NCBI GenBank assembly: GCA_019244165.1
Contig: JAFATA010000041.1
Coordinates: 1-38,180, forward strand
Source of the DNA: Pseudonocardiales bacterium
GTDB lineage: Bacteria; Actinomycetota; Actinomycetes; Mycobacteriales; Pseudonocardiaceae
Reading direction: 5' to 3'
DNA: 38,180 nt
Shown: piece after piece, positions 16,368 through 25,900 of the stretch
Position numbering within the stretch: the stretch's first letter is position 1
How the letters are laid out: every line of letters starts with the position of its first letter
The notes under the pieces: model-generated
Databases searched by the model: none
The model's input: the letters and a program-made list of their open reading frames with translations, nothing else
What the model was told of the DNA's origin: nothing
Made by a program: the position numbers and the translations under genes

Positions 16368-16653
16368 TAGCCCGGATGTGGTGATGGCGAAACAACTCGT
16401 GGATCAGGCCAAACTGGGTGGCTTTACGTTCCAGCGTACGGCGTCGGGCGTGGATGCTCCGCTGGTGGGATACCGAGTCGGCGATGACTGGATTGACATG
16501 ATCCACATTGAGGGATTCAGTCGCGACTGCTTCGCCTGGCGAAAGCGGATATCATCACTGATCGTTTCCGAAGATGCACTGATGCAACGTCGGGTGGAGG
16601 GCGGCGCACTCGATGTGCTCAACGAGGTGCTGACCTGGGAACCAGGATCATGA
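16354..16653 (+). CDS. Small hypothetical protein (99 aa)
   Basis: A 99-residue soluble protein beginning MDATDSPDVVMAKQLVDQAK, with VGYRVGDDWIDMIHIEGFSRDC in the middle. GGGGTG lies about 7-12 bases upstream. No known domain is recognised; the composition is balanced and the frame looks genuine. The stop overlaps the next ATG (ATGA), a sign of translational coupling in this small-gene string. The function is unknown; position suggests it belongs to the XRE-associated accessory cassette. Confidence 0.65.
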   Translation: MDATDSPDVVMAKQLVDQAKLGGFTFQRTASGVDAPLVGYRVGDDWIDMIHIEGFSRDCFAWRKRISSLIVSEDALMQRRVEGGALDVLNEVLTWEPGS

Positions 16654-16933
16654 CCATCAAGGCCGGTCCCCGTCATGGCCGCCCAGGTCACCACGTCACA
16701 CGTGAACAGGGCTTGACTGAACTCGGTTCCATTTCCTTGCGCGATGTTGTCGGCATCGCCGGGCACACGAGATCACCGAGGAAGATGTGGCCGCCGGGCG
16801 CCGCTCCGGTAACCGGCAGTACTGGGCGATCTGCGGCTACCACTTCATGCTGCCCGCACCCCGGGTCGCCATCGCCGCCCCACCCTGTGAGCAGTGCGCC
16901 GCGGTGCCGGCAGGCCGGCGCCGGCCATGCTAG
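16650..16933 (+). pseudogene. Possible frame-shifted small gene
   Basis: The ATG at 16650 is coupled to the preceding stop and reads MTIKAGPRHGRPGHHVTREQ, but the protein-like signal then moves frame. From about 16754 to the TAG at 16931-16933 a different frame gives HEITEEDVAAGRRSGNRQYW, then AICGYHFMLPAPRV and a Cys-x2-Cys (CEQC). This resembles small actinobacterial proteins with ITxEDVxxG and a terminal Cys-rich end. A shift between the halves would make this a broken gene; alternatively the second half starts at an unseen codon. Confidence 0.35.
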
Positions 16934-17194
16934 CCGGCGCCGAGGTCTCCGAATGGGTTGCGCTACGCCGGGTCAACTCACTACCCGACTAGCGCTGTTT
17001 GGCGCTAAGGGCTCCGATCAACGCTGAGATCGTTCGCCGGATGCGGTGCAGTTCACGGCTCTGGGCCTCCGTACCGTAATCACGACAGATCACCGCGTCG
17101 CGTGGGCCTAGGCATCCCTCCCTCGCCTAGCTATAGTGCCATCACCTACATGGGGTAATTGCGAGTGTTTCGGCCTGGACCACAGGAGTCGGTG
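16934..17194. other. Intergenic region with small hairpin, upstream of multicopper oxidase
   Basis: No gene is seen. A hairpin TAGCGC-TGTTTG-GCGCTA lies at 16990-17007 without a T-run. Further on, GCTATAGT at about 17131-17138 could be part of a -10 element for the oxidase gene. Both calls are weak. Confidence 0.35.
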
Positions 17195-18325
17195 ATGAGT
17201 GGGGTGCAGCCGCTGACCCAGCGGGTCTTCGCTGCCGCCGCGGTCGCAGTCGGGCTGCTGTCGGCCGGCTGCGGCTCCGTTGGCAGTGCTGGCGCCGTTC
17301 CGCAGACCAGGAACTACTTCATCGCCGCCGACGAGGTGGCCTGGAACTACGCGCCGTTGGGCACTAACGTGATCACCGGACAACCGTTCGACGCCACAGC
17401 GAACACCTACGTCAAGGCTGGGCCGGACCGGATTGGGGCGACTTACCCGAAATGCCTCTACCACGGCTACACCGACGCCACCTTCACCCACCAGCTCCCG
17501 CGGCCGGCCGATGAGCAGTACCTGGGGCTGCTGGGGCCAGTGATCAGGGCACAGGTCGGTGACACGATCAAGGTGACGTTCCGGAATAACTGCTCGTTTC
17601 CGGCCAGTGTACACCCGCACGGCGTCTTCTACGACAAGAAAAACGAGGGCGCCCCCTACAACGACGGCGTGCCTGGCCCAGACAAGGCCGGCGACGCGAT
17701 AGCCCCCCACCAGCAATACGTTTACACCTGGCAGGTACCCGAGCGCGCCGGCCCGGGGCCAATGGACGGCAGTTCGGTGATGTGGATGTACCACTCCCAC
17801 ACCAACGAGGTGTCCGACGTCTACTCCGGCTTGGCGGGACCTATAGAGATCACCGCCCGCGGCAAGGCCCGCCCCGATGGCAGCCCGAATGACGTCGACC
17901 GCGAAATCTTTGTGCTGTACGTGGTGATGGACGAAAACTCCTCACACTACCTGGAAGCCGAGCGGACCAAGCTTGCCAAGCCTCCCACCGCCACCGACAA
18001 GGGGTTCCAGGACAGCAACAAGATGCACGCGATCAATGGGTTCGTGTACGGCAATGGGCCGATGATGACCATGCGTCTGGGTCAGCGGGTGCGCTGGTAT
18101 GTGATGAGCATCGGCAACGAGGTGGACGTGCACACGCCGCACTGGCACGGCAACACGGTGATAGCCGCTGGCATGCGTACCGATACCATCAGCCTGCTGC
18201 CAGCAGCCATGGTGGTGGCCGACATGGTCCCGGACAATCCGGGGATCTGGCTGTTTCACTGCCATGTCAGCGACCACCTCACTGCCGGCATGCAGGCCCG
18301 CTACCAGGTCCTTTCCCGCTCGTAG
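17195..18325 (+). CDS. Multicopper oxidase lipoprotein (two-domain, ceruloplasmin-like)
   Basis: A 376-residue exported oxidase that would couple oxidation of a metal ion or organic substrate to oxygen reduction. Residues 1-28 are a lipoprotein signal with lipobox LSAGC. All four copper-binding motifs are visible: HPHG in ASVHPHGVFY, HSH in MYHSHTNEV, HWH in VHTPHWHGN, and HCHVSDHLTAGM with the type 1 Cys, His and Met. That is a complete set for type 1 and trinuclear sites in a two-cupredoxin-domain protein. The ATG at 17195 follows AGGAG; an upstream in-frame GTG at 17159 would place 12 extra residues before the signal. It is convergent with the FNT gene. Copper nitrite reductase was considered, but the HPHG/HSH/HWH/HCH set fits a multicopper oxidase better. 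Confidence 0.9.
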   Translation: MSGVQPLTQRVFAAAAVAVGLLSAGCGSVGSAGAVPQTRNYFIAADEVAWNYAPLGTNVITGQPFDATANTYVKAGPDRIGATYPKCLYHGYTDATFTHQLPRPADEQYLGLLGPVIRAQVGDTIKVTFRNNCSFPASVHPHGVFYDKKNEGAPYNDGVPGPDKAGDAIAPHQQYVYTWQVPERAGPGPMDGSSVMWMYHSHTNEVSDVYSGLAGPIEITARGKARPDGSPNDVDREIFVLYVVMDENSSHYLEAERTKLAKPPTATDKGFQDSNKMHAINGFVYGNGPMMTMRLGQRVRWYVMSIGNEVDVHTPHWHGNTVIAAGMRTDTISLLPAAMVVADMVPDNPGIWLFHCHVSDHLTAGMQARYQVLSRS

Positions 18326-18358
18326 GGGTTCGCCGCGGGATCAACGACCCGTGCTCGC

Positions 18359-19285
18359 TCACGGGAGCGTGTCCTCGCGTCGCTGCCGGCGGCGTACCCG
18401 GGCCGCAAAGGCATCGATCGCGTCGGCCTCAATATCGGCCAGGGGACGTCCGGCCTGCTGCAAGTCGCGTCCTGAGCCTACCACCTGACCGTAGTTGAGC
18501 AGGCTGACGATGATCACCCCGCCAACGGTGTTTCCTGTCGTGGCGGCCAGCAGCCATACCAGGAAGGTGCCCGCCGAGACCTGCCCGGCCAGCACGGCTG
18601 ATAGCGCCTCGGTGCTGCCTGCGATGCAGTGCGCCAACCCCGCCGCACTCACCACGAAGGTCATCAGGTAGATCAGCGCGATCTGGCCGATAGTGAACCG
18701 GCTGGCGGTGACCAACCAGGCCATCAACGCGATGATCCAGCCACCCGCCACGCCCGCCCAGAACAGGTGCGCGAAGCTGCCCTGAACCGTCATGTTCCCG
18801 AGGTGGCCCAGGGCGTGGGCGACCTCGGAGGGCACCGCCCCACACTTGATCATAAGCACTGCGAACAGCAGGGCGCCCACCACGTTGGCGATGAACACGA
18901 CGGCCCACAGGCGCAGGGTGTTGCGCAAATGCCGGCGCCGGTCGAGCACGAGGATCACCGGGAACAGCGTGTTCTCGGTGAACAGTTGGGCGCGACCCAC
19001 GACCACCACAATGAAACCCAGCGGGTAGAGCAGATCGACGAGCAGCTGATGGCCTACTCCGCCGCCTACTTTGGCGAGGATGGCCGCCGAGCCTAGGCCC
19101 GTCAGGCCCATGCCGAGACCAGCTGCCAGCCCCGAGAGCGCAAGCCCTGTCGAGGAGCGCTTGAGCTCGTCCTCTCCGATTCGCACCGCACTGGCATAGA
19201 TCTCGGCTGCCGTCAGCCGGGAGGTGACAGGCAGGATAACCCGCAGTTCCTTCTCATCGGTCGTACCCACGCGTCCATCATTCAT
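18359..19285 (-). CDS. Formate/nitrite transporter (FNT) family channel
   Basis: A 308-residue membrane protein of the FNT family (FocA/NirC/YfdC type), pentameric channels for small monovalent anions such as formate, nitrite or hydrosulfide. Family features: an N-terminal helix region before TM1, GLGMGLTGLGSAAI, LYPLGFIVVVVGRAQLFTEN (conserved Glu-Asn around the pore), FWAGVAGGWIIALMAWL, and AGLAHCIAGSTEAL with the conserved pore histidine. The N- and C-terminal tails are charged, the latter rich in arginine. It lies on the same strand as narGHJI and the lipoprotein gene between, 26 bases downstream of the latter, so nitrite export or uptake is a reasonable inference; the substrate is not readable. 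Confidence 0.88.
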   Translation of the reverse strand: MNDGRVGTTDEKELRVILPVTSRLTAAEIYASAVRIGEDELKRSSTGLALSGLAAGLGMGLTGLGSAAILAKVGGGVGHQLLVDLLYPLGFIVVVVGRAQLFTENTLFPVILVLDRRRHLRNTLRLWAVVFIANVVGALLFAVLMIKCGAVPSEVAHALGHLGNMTVQGSFAHLFWAGVAGGWIIALMAWLVTASRFTIGQIALIYLMTFVVSAAGLAHCIAGSTEALSAVLAGQVSAGTFLVWLLAATTGNTVGGVIIVSLLNYGQVVGSGRDLQQAGRPLADIEADAIDAFAARVRRRQRREDTLP

Positions 19286-19311
19286 GGCGCGCGGGCGCTG
19301 GCGCGTCGTGC

Positions 19312-19875
19312 TCAGGTCGGATGGGTCAGCTGGTCCGAGGAGGGGACCTGGTCAGGGGCCGGGTCTCCTTCCCGAGCTGAGCCTTGCTGGGCCTGACCGA
19401 GAGTGCCGTTGACCTGGTCGAGGTCGCCGCCGCTGACATTACCGGAGCGGACCGAGCCGCTGAGGCGCTGCAGGCTTGCTGCGGCCTGGCTCAACGGAGC
19501 GGCCACGGCCCGGCACAGCGTCGGGTCGTCCTCGGCGTCCCGCTTGGCCACCTTCAGCTCGTGCACCGTGAACGCGGTGGCTAGACCCGCCTTAGCCAGG
19601 CGGCCCACCCGACCCGGAGTGCCCGAGGAGAGCTCGCCGGATTTGAACGGTCGGTAGATGAAGTGGTGAAACGCGCCGAATCCCAGCCCCGCGTGGGCGG
19701 CGAACTTGGTCTTGTCGAAATGCCCGCTCGGTGTCTGGGGGCAGGCCGCCGACCCCGCAGAACCCAGCGGTGGGGCAGCGGCGTGTCCGCCGCACCCCCC
19801 CAGCACCAGCGTCAGGGCACAGAGCCCGACCAGCACAGCATAAGGCTTACGTTGTGTCCAGAATCCTCCACCCAT
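19312..19875 (-). CDS. Lipoprotein of unknown function downstream of narI
   Basis: A 187-residue protein with a basic N-terminus (TQRKPY), a hydrophobic segment and lipobox LGGC, so Cys26 is the likely acylated residue. A conserved-looking block HAGLGFGAFHHFIYRPFKSG sits at about 63-82, followed by an Ala/Ser-rich helical region (AAPLSQAAASLQRLSGSV) and a polar tail. No known domain is recognised. I chose the ATG at 19875 with GGGAGA ten bases upstream; an in-frame ATG at 19905 has no ribosome site. It lies 53 bases after the narI stop and 26 bases before the FNT gene on the same strand, so it may be co-expressed with nitrate respiration. Confidence 0.72.
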   Translation of the reverse strand: MGGGFWTQRKPYAVLVGLCALTLVLGGCGGHAAAPPLGSAGSAACPQTPSGHFDKTKFAAHAGLGFGAFHHFIYRPFKSGELSSGTPGRVGRLAKAGLATAFTVHELKVAKRDAEDDPTLCRAVAAPLSQAAASLQRLSGSVRSGNVSGGDLDQVNGTLGQAQQGSAREGDPAPDQVPSSDQLTHPT

Positions 19876-19928
19876 AGGCACGTATTCTCCCAGAAGCGCA
19901 GCCATGGCGGCAGTGACACTGATGGGTG

Positions 19929-20678
19929 TCAGTAGCGGACGCCGATGCGGCGCCAGCGGCGCCCGCTGGTGCCCGGTTCGGTGGGGTGGGTGGGGACCCG
20001 GGTGCGGTAGACGATGAACGGTCGCCACAGGTACCACAGCGGGTAGCTCCAGGCGTGCACCAGCCGGGTGAACGGCCACACCCCGAGGATCACCCAGGCA
20101 GCGGTGGCGTGGACCTGGTAGATCAGCGGGGCGTGCGTGATGGCGGCGACATCGGGATCACCGACGAACAGCCCGCGGAACCACAGCGCCACGCTCTCCC
20201 GGTAGTCGTAGCCGCCGCCGAGCAGGTTGATCCCCACGGTGGGGATGATGCCCAGCGTGATCACGATCCCCAGCAGCCCGAGCGCGACCCAGTCGACCGG
20301 GCTGGTGGTGGCCCGCACCCGGGGAATGAGGGTGCGCCGGTAGGACAGCATGGCCACACCGATGATCACACCAACCGCCGCGAGGGTACCCGCGCCAGCG
20401 GAAAACCACCGATAGATGGCGTCGGGGATGCCCAACCAGTTCGTGAACGACTCCGGGATGAGAATGCCGACCACGTGCCCGCCGATCGCCGCGAAGGTGG
20501 CGTAGTGAAACAGCGGGCTACCCCATTTCAGCAGCACGCGCTCCTGCAGTTCGGTGGAGCGGCTGGTCCAGCCGAACTGGTCGTAGCGCCAACGCCACAC
20601 GTGACCGACGACGAAAACGGACAGGGCAATGTAGGGCAGGATCACCCACCACCACAGATCCCACCAACTCAGCCTCAT
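19929..20678 (-). CDS. narI: Respiratory nitrate reductase gamma subunit NarI (cytochrome b)
   Basis: A 249-residue membrane subunit that takes electrons from menaquinol through two b-hemes and passes them to NarH. Five hydrophobic segments are seen (ILPYIALSVFVVGHV; FHYATFAAIGGHVVGILIP; a central pair; a last one around VHATAAWVILGVWPF). Histidines at GHVWRWRYD, HYATFAAIGGH and HAPLIYQVH match the heme ligand regions of NarI. The ATG overlaps the narJ stop (ATGA). The length equals or slightly exceeds usual NarI. It is the last nar gene; the unknown lipoprotein follows after 53 bases. Confidence 0.95.
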   Translation of the reverse strand: MRLSWWDLWWWVILPYIALSVFVVGHVWRWRYDQFGWTSRSTELQERVLLKWGSPLFHYATFAAIGGHVVGILIPESFTNWLGIPDAIYRWFSAGAGTLAAVGVIIGVAMLSYRRTLIPRVRATTSPVDWVALGLLGIVITLGIIPTVGINLLGGGYDYRESVALWFRGLFVGDPDVAAITHAPLIYQVHATAAWVILGVWPFTRLVHAWSYPLWYLWRPFIVYRTRVPTHPTEPGTSGRRWRRIGVRY

Positions 20679-21319
20679 CGGCGTTCTCCTGTGACGTAGT
20701 CCGGCGGGGCAAACGGCTCCAGGCCGACCTCCTCAGTGGGCGGCCCTTCAGCGGCCAGGCGGCGCAGCTCGGTGAGGTGTCGGGGGGCCAGCGCGGGAAG
20801 CTGGCCGCAGAGCACGTCCAGGAGATGACGGTAGGGGCTGGCCACCTCGTGCAGCGCCCGGGCCAGCAGTTCCAGACCAGCCTGGCACTGGATGAGAACA
20901 CGGGTACCAGCGTCGGGTGCTAACGCGGCGAACTCCAGGATCAATGGCAGAAAGTCCGGCAGCTCGCGCTCGGGTGGCGGGTATCCGGCACTGCGGTAGG
21001 TGTGTTTGAGGACCAGCAGCGCCATGCCACGGGCCCGGGTGTCGCCGTGGCGGTAGTAGGTCAGGTACAGGCTGCGGCGGCGGGTGTGGTCGAAGGTGCT
21101 CACGTAGTGCGCGGCGGCCTCGGTGCTGCCCACCGCGCCCAGCCAGTCCACGACCTGCGCCAGGCGCTCTCGCGCCCGGGAGCTACTGACCGCGGGCAGT
21201 GCGGCGGCCACGTCGTCCAGGTAGGCCAACACCTGGTCATCCGGGTAGCGCAACAGAATCGAGGTGATCTTGTACAGGAGGGCCGGGTCAGCGAGGCGGG
21301 AGGCACGGCGCCAGCTCAT
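20675..21319 (-). CDS. narJ: Nitrate reductase assembly chaperone NarJ
   Basis: A 214-residue cytoplasmic chaperone needed for insertion of the molybdenum cofactor into NarG and for membrane targeting. The family pattern is clear: LLYKITSILLRYPDDQVLAY near the N-terminus, YVSTFDHTRRRSLYLTYYRHGDTR at about 92-115, and ELPDFLPLILEFAAL. It overlaps narH upstream and narI downstream by four bases each (ATGA), so translation along the operon is coupled. The C-terminal tail (EEVGLEPFAPPDYVTG) is of the kind seen in actinobacterial NarJ. Confidence 0.94.
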   Translation of the reverse strand: MSWRRASRLADPALLYKITSILLRYPDDQVLAYLDDVAAALPAVSSSRARERLAQVVDWLGAVGSTEAAAHYVSTFDHTRRRSLYLTYYRHGDTRARGMALLVLKHTYRSAGYPPPERELPDFLPLILEFAALAPDAGTRVLIQCQAGLELLARALHEVASPYRHLLDVLCGQLPALAPRHLTELRRLAAEGPPTEEVGLEPFAPPDYVTGERR

Positions 21320-22944
21320 CGGCCGGTTTCCTCACCGAACAGGTTGGGGGCCGGAGACGATCCGTTCCAGCCCAACAGGTTGAAGCGCACCCGGCCGTTG
21401 TTGTCCCGGAACTGGCTGCCACCGCCTGTGGTAAGGGGACTTGGGGTAGGGACCACACCCGCGAGGGTGTCGTGGAAGTGCTCGGCGCCATCGGCGCCAG
21501 AGCCGGGGTAGCCGACGGCGCAATGTTGCGCCTGCAGCCGACCGGTGTCCTCGGCGTGCACCCGCGGAATGACGTAGCGCTCGTCGTACTTGGCGATCGC
21601 CAGGATCCGGTAGAGGTCCTCGACGTCCTCGGCGGTCATGTCCACCGAGGCCAACAGGTCCGCATCCACCGGGTCACCCAACTGCTGGCGACGCATGTGG
21701 GTGCGCAGCACGGTGAGCTTGCGCAGCACGCGTTCGACCACACCGACCTCCCCAGCGGTGAACAGGTTGGCCAGGTAAGCCAGCGGGATGCGCAGGGATT
21801 CGATCGCGGCGAACACTCGGTCCGGGTCGTCGTCGTGGTAGCCGGTGGCGTGCACGGCGTCGGTCACCGGGGACAGCGGCGGGACGTACCAGACCATCGG
21901 CAGGGTGCGGTATTCCGGGTGCAGCGGCAACGCGACCCGGTGCCGCTTGATCAGCGCGTAGACCGGGGAGCGCTGGGCGGCCTGGATCCAGTCATGCGCG
22001 ATCCCGGCGCGCTCGGCCTCGGCCTGCACCTGGGGGTCCGCGGGGTCCAGGAACACCGACAGCTGGGCCTCGTACAGGTCCTGGACGTTGGGGGCGGAGG
22101 CTGCGGGCAGGACGGCCTCGGCGTCATAGAGCATGACGCCGAGGTGGCGTATCCGGCCCACACAGGTCTCCGAGCAGATGGTGGGCTGACCGCTTTCGAT
22201 GCGGGGATAGCAGAACGTGCACTTCTCGGCTTTCCCGGTGCGATGGTTGAAGTACACCTTCTTGTACGGGCAGCCAGACACGCAGAACCGCCAACCGCGG
22301 CACCGGTCCTGGTCGACCAGGACGATGCCGTCCTCGGCTCGTTTGTACATCGCGCCGGACGGGCAGGAGGCCACGCAACTGGGGTTGAGGCAGTGCTCGC
22401 AAATGCGGGGCAGGTAGAACATGAATGCCTGCTCGAACTCCATCCGCACGTGCTCGGCCAGACCCTGCAGGTTCGGGTCGGCGCTGGCGTGCTCGGGCGC
22501 GCCGGCCAAATCGTCGTCCCAGTTCGGACCCCGGGTCAGCGTCATGTCCCGGCCGGTCAGTTGGGATTTCGGATGGGCGCTGGGAAAGGAGTCGGACAAC
22601 GGTGCGGTGGTGAGGTGCTCGTAGTCGTAGGTCCAGGGCTCGTAGAAGTCATCCAGCGAGGGCAGGTCGGGGTTGTAGAAGATGGTGAGCAGTTTGCGTA
22701 GCCGGCTGCCGGCCTTCAGCTTCAGTTTGCCCCGCCGGTTCAGGGTCCAGCCGCCCTTCCAGTGTTGCTGGTCCTCGTAGCGGTGCGGGTAGCCCACACC
22801 GGGTTTGGTCTCGACGTTGTTGAACCACATGTAGTCGCTACCCGGCCGGCTAGTCCAGGTCTGCTTGCACGTCACCGAGCAGGTATGGCAGCCAATGCAC
22901 TTGTCGAGGTTCATCACCATTGCCACTTGCGCCATAACCCGCAT
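21316..22944 (-). CDS. narH: Respiratory nitrate reductase beta subunit NarH
   Basis: A 542-residue iron-sulfur subunit carrying electrons from NarI to NarG. It has the four cysteine groups of a four-cluster protein: CIGCHTCSVTCKQTW near residues 16-30, CEHCLNPSCVASCPSG in the middle, CRGWRFCVSGCPYKK, and CTFCYPRIE with CSETCVGR. The Trp in CRGW marks the [3Fe-4S] cluster typical of NarH. The ATG shares one base with the narG stop (TGATG), with GAGGTG eight bases upstream; MAQVAMVMNLDKC three codons later is an alternative start. The extended C-terminal region with HMRRQQLGDP and YDERYVIPRVH matches the family. Confidence 0.96.
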   Translation of the reverse strand: MRVMAQVAMVMNLDKCIGCHTCSVTCKQTWTSRPGSDYMWFNNVETKPGVGYPHRYEDQQHWKGGWTLNRRGKLKLKAGSRLRKLLTIFYNPDLPSLDDFYEPWTYDYEHLTTAPLSDSFPSAHPKSQLTGRDMTLTRGPNWDDDLAGAPEHASADPNLQGLAEHVRMEFEQAFMFYLPRICEHCLNPSCVASCPSGAMYKRAEDGIVLVDQDRCRGWRFCVSGCPYKKVYFNHRTGKAEKCTFCYPRIESGQPTICSETCVGRIRHLGVMLYDAEAVLPAASAPNVQDLYEAQLSVFLDPADPQVQAEAERAGIAHDWIQAAQRSPVYALIKRHRVALPLHPEYRTLPMVWYVPPLSPVTDAVHATGYHDDDPDRVFAAIESLRIPLAYLANLFTAGEVGVVERVLRKLTVLRTHMRRQQLGDPVDADLLASVDMTAEDVEDLYRILAIAKYDERYVIPRVHAEDTGRLQAQHCAVGYPGSGADGAEHFHDTLAGVVPTPSPLTTGGGSQFRDNNGRVRFNLLGWNGSSPAPNLFGEETGR

Positions 22945-25900
22945 CAGAACTGCACCTCCTGACTACGCCGCCGGATCACGGTGATCTCATCGCGCTGGCT
23001 GCCGCTGGGGCCGATGTAGTTGAAGCCGTAGGAGAACTGGGCATACCCGCCGATGAGGTGGGTCGGCTTGATGACCAACCGGGTGAGCGAGTTGTCCGCG
23101 CCGCCGTGGTGGCCGGAGATCTCGGTGCGCGGCACGTTCAGATGCCGATCCATGGTGTGGTACATGAACACGGTGCCCTCGGGCATGCGGTGGGTGACCA
23201 CCGCGCGGCAGGCCACCACGCCGTTGCGGTTGTACGCCTCGATCCAGTCGTTGTCGGCCACGCCGATCTTCGCCGCGTCGGCCGGGCTCATCCAGATCAC
23301 CGGTCCGCCGCGAAACAGCGTGAGCATGCGCAGGTTCTCCTGGTACTCGGAGTGAATGGACCACTTCGAGTGCGGGGTCAAATAGCGCACCACCACTTCC
23401 GCTCGACCGTCGGGTCGGGTCGGATCACCGAACTGGGCGAGCATGTTCAACGGCGGCCGGTAGGTCGGCAACTGCTCCCCGAACTCCGCCATCCAGTCGT
23501 GGTCGAGGAAGAAGTGCTGCCGCCCGGTCAGCGTGTGCCAGGGCTTGAGCCGCTCCACGTTGATGGTGAACGCCGAGTACCGGCGACCACCGTTCTCCGA
23601 GCCCGACCACTCTGGGGAGGTGAGGACGGCGCGCGGCTGGACCTGAGTGTCGGTGAAGGTGATCCGGTCGTCGGCACGGTCGTGGGCCAGGTCGGCCAGC
23701 TCCATCCCGGTCTGGCCCTCCAGCACCTGGAACGCCGCAAGGGCGATCCGCCCGTTGGTGGTGCCCGACAGGGCCAGAATCGCCTCACAGAACTGCTCGT
23801 CGCGGGCGATGGTGGGCCGGCCAGCGGCCACACCGGAGTGCACGGTCCCGTTGCGGTGGCGCAGATAGTCGATCTCCGTAGTCGGCACCCACGTCATGCC
23901 CTTGGTGCTGGTGCCCAGGGTGTCTAGCAGCGGGCCGACCGCGGCCAGCTTCTCGGCCACCGCGGCGTAGTCGCGCTCCACGACGATCAGCTTCGGCATG
24001 GTCTTGCCCGGGATCGGCTCGCACTCACCGGCCAACCAGTCGGCCACCCGCCCGCGCGGTTGGGCCAGCTCGTCGGGGGTGTCATGGGCCAGGGGCGCGG
24101 CGATCACGTCGCGACGGGTGCCCAGGTGCGTGGCGGCCAGCCGGGAGAACTCCTTGGCGAGGGTGTGGAAGATGTCGAAGTCGGTGCGCGCCTCCCAGGG
24201 TGGGGCGATCGCCGGGTTGAACGCGTGCACGAAGGGATGCATGTCCGTGGAGGACAGATCGTATTTCTCATACCAGGTGGCCGCGGGCAGCACGATGTCG
24301 GAGAACAGGCAGGTACTGGTCATCCGGAAGTCCACCGCCACCGATAGGTCCAGCTTGCCGACCGGCGCCGGATCCCGCCAGGTCACCTCGGTGGGTCGCA
24401 GCTGCGGTGGGGTTTCGGCCGCGGTGACCGCGTCGTCGGTGCCCAGCAGATGGCGCAGCAGGTACTCGTGCCCCTTCATCGAGGAGGCGAACAGGTTGGC
24501 CCGCCACACCGTCAACACCCGGGGGAAGTTCGCCGGATCGTCCGGGTCCTGCGCGGCGAAGGCCAGGGCGCCCGCCTTCAGCTGCTCGACCACATACTCC
24601 GGCACGTCCCTCCCGGCGCGCTCGGCCTCGTCGCACAGATCCAGGGGGTTGCGGTTGAACGCCGGGTGCGAGGGCATCCATCCCAGCCGCGCGGCCAGCG
24701 CGTTGCAGTCCGGCAGGCTGCGCCCGGCCAGGGACCCCGCACCCAGCGGGCTGGCCAGCACGTCGGTGCTGAACGCCTCGTAGCGCCACTGGTCGGTGGC
24801 CAGCCACCACAGCGGGGTCCCCACCATGTGCCGGGTCGGGCGCTGCCAGTCCATCCCGAACGCCAGGTGAAACCAGCCGGTCAGCGGCCGCACCTTCTCC
24901 TGGCCCACATAGTGGGCCCACCCGCCGCCGTTGACGCCCTGGCAACCGCACAGCTGCACCAGGGACAGGAACGTGCGGTAGACCTGGTCGGAGTGAAACC
25001 AGTGGTTGGTGCCCGCCCCCATCGCGATCATCGACCGGCCGCCGGTGCGCTCGGCGTTGCGGGCGAACTCCCGCGCCACCCGTGCCGCCGCCTTCGCCGG
25101 CACCGAGGTGATCGCCTCCTGCCAGCCGGGCGTGTAGGGCGCTGCCGCGTCGTCGTAACCACTCGGCCAGTCGCCGGGCAGCCCGTCGCGGGCCACCCCG
25201 TACTGGGCCATCACCAGGTCAAACACCGTGGTCACCAGGTGCTCACCGAGGCGGATCGCGGGTACGCCCCGGTGCAGCACGTCGCTTCCGCTGCCCTGTG
25301 GGCACTCAGGGCCGAGGAGGTCAAAGCGCGGCAGGTCTACCGGCACCGCTTCGGCGCTGGCGTGCCCGTGCAGGGTCAGCAGCGGGTCGATCTCGCCCAG
25401 CCGGAGGTTCCACCGGCCCGGTTGGGTGCCCCAGCGGAAACCCACCGAGCCATCCGGCACCACGGGTCGATCGCTCTCCCCGTCCCATAAGACGGTCTTG
25501 AACTCGGCGTGCTCCCTGTCCTGGCCGAGATCGGCCGCGGTCAGGAACTTGCCCGGCACCCAGGCCTCCCCGCGCTCGGTCAGGGTGACCAGGAACGGCA
25601 GGTCCGTGTAGGTCTTGACGTAGTGGGTGAAGCGCGGGACCTGCCGGTCGCGGTAGAACTCGGTGAGGATCACCTGCCCCATGGCCATCGCCAGCGCCCC
25701 GTCAGTGCCCGGCGCGGCGGCCAACCAGTCGTCGGCGAACTTGGTGTGATCGGAGAAATCCGGGGAGACCACCACCACCTTCTGGCCCCGGTAACGGGCC
25801 TCGGTCATGAAATGCGCGTCTGGGGTCCGGGTGATCGGCAGGTTCGTGCCCCACACGATCAGGTAGCCGGCGTTCCACCAGTCCCCGGATTCCGGCACGT

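Noticed and set aside
17195..18325. Copper nitrite reductase (NirK) instead of multicopper oxidase
   Set aside because: The HPHG, HSH, HWH and HCH set indicates a trinuclear copper site of oxidases, not the NirK type 2 arrangement.
21472..22701. Long plus-strand open frame antisense to narH
   Set aside because: It mirrors narH codon structure; the product is Gly/Val/His-rich without domains, while narH has complete iron-sulfur motifs.
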